Below are positions 1 to 4,772 of a stretch of 6,564 bases of DNA, piece by piece (position 1 is the stretch's first letter; every line of letters begins with the position of its first letter). The position numbers were made by a program, and so were the translations under genes. The notes beneath the pieces are model-generated. The model was not told the DNA's origin. It was given only the letters and a program-made list of their open reading frames with translations, and searched no databases. The DNA comes from a bacterium (GTDB taxonomy: Bacteria; Patescibacteriota; Minisyncoccia; UBA6257; GWB1-50-10), in assembly GCA_027310235.1 (NCBI GenBank), contig DAIDBF010000099.1:1-6564 (forward strand), given 5' to 3'.

Positions 1-32
1 CTCAAGTATAGCAGAAAAGCAGGCAAAACAAA

Positions 33-71
33 AGGAGAGTCGAGAAATGAACAATAAACATCGACCCTCCT
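33..71 (-). terminator. Rho-independent terminator downstream of the tRNA gene
   Basis: On the minus strand the arm GGAGGGTCGA (70-61) pairs with TCGACTCTCC (43-34) over ten base pairs, one of them G-U, with an A-U pair that can extend it (71/33). The loop is about 17 nt, and the stem is followed by a T-rich tract, TTTTGTTTT (33-25). It lies about 30 nt past the 3' end of the tRNA, where a tRNA terminator is expected. Read on the plus strand the stem has one A-C mismatch but is also followed by T6 (73-78), so it may also stop a plus-strand gene entering from the left. Confidence 0.65.
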
Positions 72-102
72 CTTTTTTCACCGTGGGGAGTGCACGGTTC
101 GA

Positions 103-297
103 CGGGAAGGAAGGATTCGAACCCTCGACCTTCTGGGTCGGTTTTTTTTCGACTCTGATGGAATTCCACCATCTTCTAGTGGCCCGCATCAGTAACCTCA
201 ACAAATACGGACGGGAGAGACTACTGGCAAACCCCGGAAGTCTAGAAAACCAACTTGCTTTCGCACCAGACGCTCCACCTGGCTGAGCTACTTCCCG
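103..297 (-). tRNA. tRNA gene interrupted in the anticodon loop; anticodon unresolved
   Basis: Read on the minus strand, both halves of a tRNA are present. The acceptor arm CGGGAAG (297-291) pairs with CTTCCCG (109-103) over 7 bp. It is followed by T8-A9, a D stem GCTC/GAGC (288-285/275-272), and an anticodon stem TCTGG (270-266) with CCAGA (136-132). A 5-nt variable loop AGGTC comes next, then a T arm with stem GAGGG/CCTTC and loop TTCGAAT (126-110). No CCA is encoded after the discriminator T102. The two anticodon half-stems are about 130 nt apart, whereas a normal loop is 7 nt, so roughly 125 nt is inserted. The 3' side of the loop reads CCG-AC, which would fit anticodon CCG (Arg). However, no T is available at position 33, and T73 is unusual for Arg, so amino-acid identity stays open. 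A broken or pseudo-tRNA cannot be excluded. Confidence 0.72.
140..264 (-). other. Probable intron in the tRNA anticodon loop (boundaries approximate)
   Basis: About 125 nt separates the anticodon half-stems. On the minus strand it can fold into several short helices: TGC-GAAA-GCA just after the 5' half-stem, AGACT/AGTCT (243-239/222-218), CCCG/CGGG (215-212/186-183), GATGG/CCATC (173-169/161-157) and GTCG/CGAC (153-150/140-137) closing an A8C loop. The 5' exon end CTGGT (269-265) can also pair with GCCAG (228-224), ending in a T-G pair as in group I intron P1. I cannot find a convincing group I P7 or core, and 125 nt is short for that class. No ORF of recognisable function lies inside. The splice sites are unknown; a cut after 265 would not by itself leave a normal 7-nt loop. 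Confidence 0.5.
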
Positions 298-326
298 TAG
301 TATGACAATGTGCGATTCTTGAACGG

Positions 327-356
327 TACAATGACTCAAAAGTGTGTAAAAGTCAA
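327..356 (-). promoter_or_regulatory. Possible promoter of the tRNA gene
   Basis: On the minus strand TTGACT (356-351) is a near-consensus -35 box. CATTGT (332-327) lies 18 nt downstream and is a weak -10 candidate. This would start transcription roughly 20-25 nt before the tRNA 5' end at 297. The -10 match is poor, so this is tentative. Confidence 0.3.
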
Positions 357-380
357 GATTACCCGAATTAAGAAGAAGGT

Positions 381-386
381 TATAAT
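381..386 (+). promoter_or_regulatory. TATAAT -10 box at the thyX start
   Basis: A perfect TATAAT lies at 381-386, exactly 7 nt before an in-frame ATG at 394. This geometry would put the transcription start at or next to that ATG and give a leaderless mRNA. The -35 region (about 358-364, ATTACCC) is weak. The competing reading is a ribosome site, AGAAGG (374-379), placed 5 nt before the ATG at 385. Both cannot be used on the same transcript. Confidence 0.4.
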
Positions 387-2064
387 GGACGCAATGTCAG
401 AAGACAACTTGAAGAAGTTCGCTCCCCTTTTTGCCGAGTTGAATCTCACACCGGAAGAGCAATATCAGATCGAACCTTTTTTCACGAATCTGGAGCGATC
501 CGTGTTTGTGGTGCCGTTTCTGCCGCCCGAGATGATCGGCGCTTTGTGTTCCCGTACGAGCCGCGCCAAGGAAGATCTGCGGATGATATTTTTGAACGAG
601 TTTATAAAACCTTTCCTTGCCGATAAAAACGAATACAGCGAGGCATTGAACTCACTCGTGGAATTTTTACATAAGTATCCCCTCGAACTCATCTTCTCGA
701 ATCCCAAAGGACGCGAGTTCTACATCAAATGGCTCGCCCAGTACGGCGACGATTCGATTGCCCAGATGGCGGGTACCCATCTTCTCTTCTCAGGAATTTC
801 CCAGATCGCGATCAAGCACTTCGAGGATATGCGCGTCGGCATCGCGCCGCTCGAGAAATCAACCCGTTATCTCGACTACTCGACAAAAGTGAACGGCAGA
901 TATTTATATTATGCAGATCCGACGCTCGCTGACATGGGACTTATGGACGAATACCGCGCGGCGATGGACAATCTTTTTGATACGTATACCGCACTCGGAA
1001 AAGAATTCCTCGAATTTTTGAAAAAGAAACACCCAGACGAAAAAGAACTGGTTTTAAAAACCAAGGCATTCGATACGCTCCGCGGACTTCTGCCCACCGC
1101 GGCATTGAGCCAGGTCGTCTTCTTCGCGAACGGACAGGCGCTCGAATACGCACTTTCCCGATCACTCCGGCACCCGTTGGGCGAGATTCGCTGGGCGGCC
1201 GATGCGGCGCTTCACGAGCTCACGCACGTCGTCCCCGCATTCCTGCGTCGTCTCGAGAGCGACGCATCGAAAGAATATCAGGAGTATCTCTCGGGACGCG
1301 GAACACGCATCCGCGAGATCGCAAAAGAGTTGAAACTCGAAGCAGTTATAGATCGATCCGAATGGGGCGTACATCTTGTGGAGTACGACAAGGACGGAGA
1401 GAACAGGATTCTTGCCGCACTTCTTTATCCAGAAACGCATGAACCATTCGAAAAAATTCTGAAGAAGATCGAACAATGCTCCGAAGAAGAAAAAGAAAAG
1501 CTTCTCGCCCGCGCCGTAAGCGGCAGGACCGCCCGCTGGTACAAGATCCCCCGCGCCTTCGAGATGGCGAATGTCGCCTTCGAAATTACCATGAATATCG
1601 GCGCCTGGCGGGACATCCATCGCCATCGCATGCAGACCCAAATGCGCCAGCGTTTCAGCGTGCATCACGGTTTTCGCGTACCCGATGAACTTATCGAAGC
1701 GAAGTTAGATGCACAATTCAGCGCCACAATCCAAAAAGTGGAGCAAGTGTTTCATAAGATCGAGCCAAAAGATCCCAATCTCGCCCAATATGCAGTAACG
1801 CTCGCTCACCGGCTGCGCTTCCTTCAACGCCAGAATATGCGCGCCTTTATGTGGGAATCGGAACTTCGCACCATTCCCACGGGGCATCCGGACTACCGGA
1901 AGATCGAACAGGAAAAAGTAAAACTCATCCGAAAGGCCTATCCTCTTCTCGGTAAGTTCATTTTGGCCGACATGCAGGAATACGCCTTCGCCCGCCGCGA
2001 CACCCAATCGGAGATAGAAAAGAAAGAGCAGGAGCTCCGGGATTATTTCGAGAAACTGAAGTAG
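385..2064 (+). CDS. thyX: Tandem (double-length) ThyX-family FAD-dependent thymidylate synthase
   Basis: ThyX makes dTMP from dUMP using methylene-tetrahydrofolate, NADPH and FAD in the cytoplasm. Residues are numbered from the ATG at 394. Repeat 1 (about 105-285) has STRYLDYS (156-163), then LRGLLPTAALSQ (229-240) and a ThyX C-terminal helix signature LSRSLRHPLGEIR (254-266), but it lacks the RHR triad. Repeat 2 (about 375-520) carries R410-H411-R412 followed by QTQMRQRFS, which resembles the RHRxxSxNxxSxRY motif but is shortened. It ends with ELRTIPTGHPDYR (490-502). The protein is about 559 residues, against roughly 220-300 for ordinary ThyX, so it appears to be two ThyX folds on one chain. 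A charged helix forms the C-terminus. The ORF extends up to 310. I prefer 385 (AGAAGG 5 nt upstream) or 394 (possible leaderless start), because 310-384 overlaps the promoter region. It is monocistronic. The family call is firm; activity of the divergent site is inferred. Confidence 0.85.
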   Translation: MDAMSEDNLKKFAPLFAELNLTPEEQYQIEPFFTNLERSVFVVPFLPPEMIGALCSRTSRAKEDLRMIFLNEFIKPFLADKNEYSEALNSLVEFLHKYPLELIFSNPKGREFYIKWLAQYGDDSIAQMAGTHLLFSGISQIAIKHFEDMRVGIAPLEKSTRYLDYSTKVNGRYLYYADPTLADMGLMDEYRAAMDNLFDTYTALGKEFLEFLKKKHPDEKELVLKTKAFDTLRGLLPTAALSQVVFFANGQALEYALSRSLRHPLGEIRWAADAALHELTHVVPAFLRRLESDASKEYQEYLSGRGTRIREIAKELKLEAVIDRSEWGVHLVEYDKDGENRILAALLYPETHEPFEKILKKIEQCSEEEKEKLLARAVSGRTARWYKIPRAFEMANVAFEITMNIGAWRDIHRHRMQTQMRQRFSVHHGFRVPDELIEAKLDAQFSATIQKVEQVFHKIEPKDPNLAQYAVTLAHRLRFLQRQNMRAFMWESELRTIPTGHPDYRKIEQEKVKLIRKAYPLLGKFILADMQEYAFARRDTQSEIEKKEQELRDYFEKLK

Positions 2065-2081
2065 TCGGGGCCCAGTTTCTC
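2050..2081 (+). other. Hairpin spanning the thyX stop codon
   Basis: GAGAAACTG (2050-2058) and CAGTTTCTC (2073-2081) are perfect 9-bp inverted arms around a 14-nt loop that contains the TAG stop. No T-run follows, so it is not a canonical intrinsic terminator. It might protect the mRNA 3' end or be chance. Confidence 0.35.
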
Positions 2082-2529
2082 AGAAACCACTCCCTTCCGC
2101 TTCCTCACGAAGCAGAGATGTTCGCTCACAGGAATTCACCTCGTTCGTCCTTGCACACGCGGCAATTATGCAAACTCGACCTTATGGGACTCGAACAGTG
2201 CGTGATTGCTTGTGTGATTCGTCCTCACTCGGGAATTCCTCAACTCCCTCACATATGCTCGTGAGGAAGGAAAGGGATTGGTTTCTCCCATCTCATTTTG
2301 AGTTAAGTGCCCACTTCCTCTCTTCCCGAGGAAGCATAGCGAAGCGAGGAAGGAACTCCGTGAGCGAGGACGAAGGAAATGAGGGAGTTGCACACTGTAC
2401 GAATCCCGAATCTGCCGAAGGCAGGGGAGGTTGAGTTGTGCAAACCCTCTATTTCCGAGGACAAGCGAACAAGGAGTTGCCCGAGCGGAGCTTTGTGCTG
2501 AGCAAGGGGAGAAAGGGAGCGGGCACTTT
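2082..2529. repeat. Non-coding gap of degenerate GA-rich repeats in both orientations
   Basis: This convergent gap between thyX and groEL contains no credible gene. It holds related ~25-nt units with the approximate consensus GAGGAAYTCC followed by GTGAGCGAGGACGAA. Copies lie at 2117-2142 and 2216-2242 (minus strand), at 2350-2374 (plus), and a weaker one at 2471-2491 (plus). A perfect 11-bp inverted pair, CAACTCCCTCA (2241-2251) and TGAGGGAGTTG (2380-2390), lies within a longer imperfect inverted repeat. GACTCGAACAGTGCG near 2188 also roughly mirrors 2389-2404. A small hairpin CTGCC-GAA-GGCAG sits at 2412-2424. The open frames here are rich in Arg and Ser and resemble no protein. The function is unknown. 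Confidence 0.5.
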
Positions 2530-2562
2530 AAAACAAAAACGCCGCCCTTTCGGGCGGCGTTT
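2530..2562 (-). terminator. Strong intrinsic terminator of the groES-groEL operon
   Basis: On the minus strand an 11-bp perfect stem AAACGCCGCCC/GGGCGGCGTTT closes a GAAA tetraloop (a stable GNRA loop). It is followed by a T-rich run, TTTTTGTTTT. It starts about 10 nt after the groEL stop codon, the expected position for the end of the chaperonin transcript. Confidence 0.93.
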
Positions 2563-2572
2563 CGATTAACTC

Positions 2573-3184
2573 CTAATAATCCATCTCTGGCATTCCTGCG
2601 GGGCTTCCTTTTTTCTTCTCCGGAATCTCCGTAACTGCGGCACCGATCGTAAGATAGTTCGCGGCAACCGAGATCGCATTCCTCCACGCGGTCTTCGTCA
2701 CTTTCAGAGGATCGATGATCCCTGACTCTTTCAAGTCCGAGATCTTGTTCGTCGCGGCATTGAAACCGACCCATGCATCATTTGCTCCTTTCTTTTTCGA
2801 GATAAGTTCTTCAATTACCACCTTTGCCGACTCACCGCTATTTTCGACGATTGCCGAGAGCGGCGCCTTCAGGGCCGCAAGAAGAATACCGATGGTATCT
2901 TTTTCGATGCCATCACTCTTCTTTACAAGTTCCTGCAACTTCGCTTGATAGACGTTTAAGAGCGCAATGCCGCCGCCGGGAACGATTCCCTCTTCCATCG
3001 CGGCTCTCGTCGCCGCGACTGCATCATCGACGCGCTGTTTCAATTCTTTCTGCGCGGATTCGGTGGGGGCTCCTACCTTGATAACCGCAACACCGCCCGC
3101 GAGTTTGCCGAGACGTTCCTGCAACTTTTCTTTGTCGAAATCGGAATCGGTTTTCTTGATCTGCGCCTTGATTTGCGCGACCCT
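2573..3184 (-). CDS. groEL: GroEL chaperonin, C-terminal part (after frameshift)
   Basis: This frame carries the last ~203 residues of GroEL, starting at RVAQIKAQI (from 3184). Recognisable family signatures are LQERLGKLAGGVAVIKVG, which leads into the intermediate/equatorial segment, then DDAVAATRAAMEEG, which holds the conserved aspartate needed for ATP hydrolysis, and PGGGIALL. The tail ends GMPEMDY rather than in the long Gly-Gly-Met repeat of many GroELs. The first ATG in this frame is at 3124, but homology continues upstream to 3184, so this is not a separate gene. It is the continuation of the ORF starting at 4215, displaced by one missing base. With one base restored, the joined protein is about 547 residues, essentially the 548 of E. 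coli GroEL. Confidence 0.9.
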   Translation of the reverse strand, partial: RVAQIKAQIKKTDSDFDKEKLQERLGKLAGGVAVIKVGAPTESAQKELKQRVDDAVAATRAAMEEGIVPGGGIALLNVYQAKLQELVKKSDGIEKDTIGILLAALKAPLSAIVENSGESAKVVIEELISKKKGANDAWVGFNAATNKISDLKESGIIDPLKVTKTAWRNAISVAANYLTIGAAVTEIPEKKKGSPAGMPEMDY

Positions 3185-4215
3185 GTCTCGATCGCTTTTT
3201 TGTCTCCCTTCCCGCTCACAATCGTCGTCGAGTCCTTTGTCGCGATCACGCGGTGCGCATGTCCCAAATCTTCGACTCCCACGTTCTCGAACTTTTTTCC
3301 GAGATCTTCGGAAACAAGATCGGCTCCGGTCACGACCGCGATGTCCTGCAGCATTTCCTTTTTTCTATCACCGAATCCTGGAGCTTTGACCGCGAGCACA
3401 TTTACGATCCCGCGGATCTTGTTTACGACTAAAGTCGCCAAGGCCTCGCCGTCCACGTCATCGGCCACGATAAACAATTCCTTCTTACCGCTCTGGAGCA
3501 CCTTCTCCAAAAGCGGAAGTAATTCGTTAATCGATGAGATTTTCTTGTCGGTCACGAGCACGTATGGATCCTCGAGTTCGGATTCCATCTTTTCCTGATT
3601 CGTGACCATATAGCCCGATACATACCCCTTGTCGAACTCCATGCCTTCGACCATGTCGTACGAGTTCCCGAGCGTATTCGAGTCCTCGACGGTTACAACG
3701 CCTTCTTTCCCCACTTTTGCCATCACTTCGGCGATGAGTTTCCCGATCTGAGCGTCTTTCGAGGACAAGGTCGCCACTTCTTCAATCTTCTTATTGTCGT
3801 TGATTTCTTCCTTCTGCGCCTCAAGCGCTTTGATTACCGATTCGCTCTCGTGTTTCAACTCTTCCGCGAGCTGAATGACATTAAATCCTTTCTCGCGGAT
3901 GACTTTTTCTCCTTCCTCGACGAGCGCATGCGTCAATACGACGGAGGTGGTAGTACCATCCCCTACGTTATCGTTCGTCTTATCCGCCGCCTGCTTGATG
4001 AATTCGGCGCCGAGATTTTCGTATTTTCCCTCAAGTTCGATTTCCTTCGCGACCGTCACGCCGTCGAAAGTGACTTGCGGCGCACCATATCCTTTTTCGA
4101 TCACGACCGCTCTTCCGCGAGGACCCAGCGTCATCTTGACCGCCGCGGCCAAGGTATCGATTCCTTTCTTAAGCGCAATACGCGCTTCTTCGTTGAATTT
4201 GATTTGTTTCGCCAT
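3073..4215 (-). CDS. groEL: GroEL chaperonin, N-terminal part (frame ends early by frameshift)
   Basis: GroEL forms the 14-subunit double ring that folds proteins in an ATP- and GroES-dependent cycle. Residues 1-343 match the family throughout. They include MAKQIKF, the nucleotide-binding GPRGR (31-35), FDGVTVAKEI with D51, VGDGTTTSVVL with D86 (equatorial ATP site), and an apical domain at about 190-330 with YVSGYM and APGFGDRKKEML. Homology stops after KKAIE (codon GAG at 3189-3187). The remaining 37 codons, Arg/Ser-rich, are out-of-frame reading. The expected text is GAG-GAC-AGG, but the sequence has GAG-AC-AGG, so one G is missing. The start ATG lies 7 nt after the groES stop, with no Shine-Dalgarno sequence, which suggests translation coupled to groES. 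As written, the gene would give a 380-residue inactive fragment. A sequencing or assembly error is at least as likely as true loss. Confidence 0.92.
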   Translation of the reverse strand: MAKQIKFNEEARIALKKGIDTLAAAVKMTLGPRGRAVVIEKGYGAPQVTFDGVTVAKEIELEGKYENLGAEFIKQAADKTNDNVGDGTTTSVVLTHALVEEGEKVIREKGFNVIQLAEELKHESESVIKALEAQKEEINDNKKIEEVATLSSKDAQIGKLIAEVMAKVGKEGVVTVEDSNTLGNSYDMVEGMEFDKGYVSGYMVTNQEKMESELEDPYVLVTDKKISSINELLPLLEKVLQSGKKELFIVADDVDGEALATLVVNKIRGIVNVLAVKAPGFGDRKKEMLQDIAVVTGADLVSEDLGKKFENVGVEDLGHAHRVIATKDSTTIVSGKGDKKAIETGSRKSRRRSRKPIPISTKKSCRNVSANSRAVLRLSR

Positions 4216-4222
4216 AATTGGA

Positions 4223-4519
4223 TTATTCTATTATTGCCAAGACATCATCTTCGTCCGCGAGGAAGTAGACCTTGCCGTCTTCTTCGATTTTCTTATCCTC
4301 GCCCCAGGGCTTGTTGAACAATATCTTGTCGCCCGCCTTCATCTCAAGCGGAACGCGCGCGCCGTTCTGCACTTTCCCGGGACCGACTTCGATAACTACG
4401 CCCTTTGTTTGTTCTTTTTTCTCCACGGTATCGGGAAGCACGATCCCCGACTTCGTGGTCTTGTGCTCCTCCTCAATAAGTTGAATGAGCACGTGGTTCG
4501 ATAATGGTTTCAATTTCAT
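4223..4519 (-). CDS. groES: GroES co-chaperonin (Hsp10)
   Basis: GroES is the seven-subunit lid that closes the GroEL folding chamber. The 98-residue product has the usual length and order: KLKPLSNHVLIQ at the N-terminus, then the mobile loop around residues 19-34 with the GroEL-binding tripeptide in SGIVLPD. VIEVGPGKV follows, then KAGDKILFNKPWG, and the C-terminus is DVLAIIE. I chose the ATG at 4519 because homology begins there. The same frame reaches back to 4624, but that extension crosses the promoter and operator. No Shine-Dalgarno sequence is visible. It is the first gene of the groES-groEL operon, 7 nt from groEL, and is probably under HrcA/CIRCE heat-shock control. Confidence 0.96.
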   Translation of the reverse strand: MKLKPLSNHVLIQLIEEEHKTTKSGIVLPDTVEKKEQTKGVVIEVGPGKVQNGARVPLEMKAGDKILFNKPWGEDKKIEEDGKVYFLADEDDVLAIIE

Positions 4520-4534
4520 TGTTATTTTGTGATA

Positions 4535-4561
4535 CTGGCAGTGCCGACCTCTCACTGCTAA
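4535..4561 (-). promoter_or_regulatory. CIRCE-like operator (HrcA site) of groES-groEL
   Basis: On the minus strand the half-sites TTAGCAGTG and CACTGCCAG are separated by exactly 9 nt, the spacing of CIRCE (TTAGCACTC-N9-GAGTGCTAA). The left half matches the first six consensus bases, and the inner six bases of each arm are perfectly complementary (GCAGTG/CACTGC). It lies just downstream of the predicted transcription start, about 15 nt before the groES ATG, where HrcA normally represses. The inner bases have diverged symmetrically, which suggests a matching HrcA variant. No hrcA gene is in the window. Confidence 0.8.
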
Positions 4562-4569
4562 CAGATAGT

Positions 4570-4597
4570 ATTGTATCCACGAACGAAAGAGTGTCAA
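4570..4597 (-). promoter_or_regulatory. Near-consensus vegetative sigma promoter of groES-groEL
   Basis: On the minus strand TTGACA (4597-4592, perfect -35) and TACAAT (4575-4570, 5 of 6 for -10) are separated by 16 nt. Transcription would start near 4563, directly at the edge of the CIRCE-like operator. The upstream sequence ACTACGGGG is repeated, inverted, on the rel side of the intergenic region. Confidence 0.85.
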
Positions 4598-4728
4598 CCC
4601 CGTAGTGAAAACTCGATTGTGCATAGTTCTTTAAATCTTCCAACTATTACCCATCTCCTTTCTAAAGAATAAAGATGGGGTCGTTCCCGTCTTGAGAAAC
4701 AATTATCGAGTTTCTACTACGGGGTCAA
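4594..4728. repeat. Imperfect inverted repeat in the groES/rel divergent region
   Basis: The left arm (4594-4620, read on minus) and the right arm (4699-4728, read on plus) share ACAAT, CGAGTTT and an exact ACTACGGGGT, with a 3-nt insertion and a few substitutions. The left arm includes the groES -35 box at its inner edge of homology. The arms therefore point outward toward the two divergent genes. They may be a shared regulator site or a remnant of promoter duplication. Confidence 0.55.
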
Positions 4729-4739
4729 TCCCCGTCTGG
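4650..4739 (+). promoter_or_regulatory. Hairpin cluster upstream of rel (possible leader or regulator site)
   Basis: Segment AGATGGG (4673-4679) can pair either with CCCATCT upstream (4650-4656) or, with one G-U pair, with CCCGTCT downstream (4686-4692), so the two folds exclude each other. A second hairpin ACGGGG-TCAAT-CCCCGT follows at 4719-4735. GGGGTC...CCCGTCT occurs twice (4677-4692 and 4721-4737), 44 nt apart. If rel is transcribed from upstream of 4650, this would be a structured leader. No clear promoter for that was found, and it matches no riboswitch class that I recognise. Confidence 0.35.
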
Positions 4740-4772
4740 TCAGTAACAAGAAACAGTCGTAACATATGAGAT

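Noticed and set aside
126..270. Firm call of a group I intron in the tRNA
   Set aside because: A P1-like pairing exists, but the insertion is only about 125 nt and no P3/P7 core could be traced, so only a probable intron of unknown class is reported.
47..286. 79-codon plus-strand ORF containing GFEPST
   Set aside because: It is the antisense translation of the tRNA T arm and intron; this peptide pattern is a familiar artefact of tRNA genes. It also crosses the tRNA terminator.
1162..1668. 168-codon minus-strand ORF inside thyX
   Set aside because: It is an opposite-strand shadow of a clear coding gene, with no family signature.
2183..2200. T-arm-like sequence (minus strand GTTCGAGTCCC)
   Set aside because: The flanking bases do not form a T stem, and no acceptor, D or anticodon arm is nearby.
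2166..2774. 202-codon minus-strand ORF and two plus-strand ORFs at 2168-2434 and 2431-2634
   Set aside because: They overlap groEL or its terminator, have low-complexity Arg/Ser-rich composition and show no recognisable family; they arise from the GA-rich repeat block.
3184..3210. Programmed -1 frameshift in groEL at the A6 run
   Set aside because: The run is in frame as AAA-AAA preceded by C, not a proper X-XXY-YYZ slip site. Slipping there would also replace the conserved AIE, whereas a single lost G after GAG restores the family sequence exactly.
3850..4504. Plus-strand ORFs of 155 and 209 codons over groEL/groES
   Set aside because: They are antisense shadows of the well-supported chaperonin genes and have Ser/Arg-rich composition typical of such shadows.
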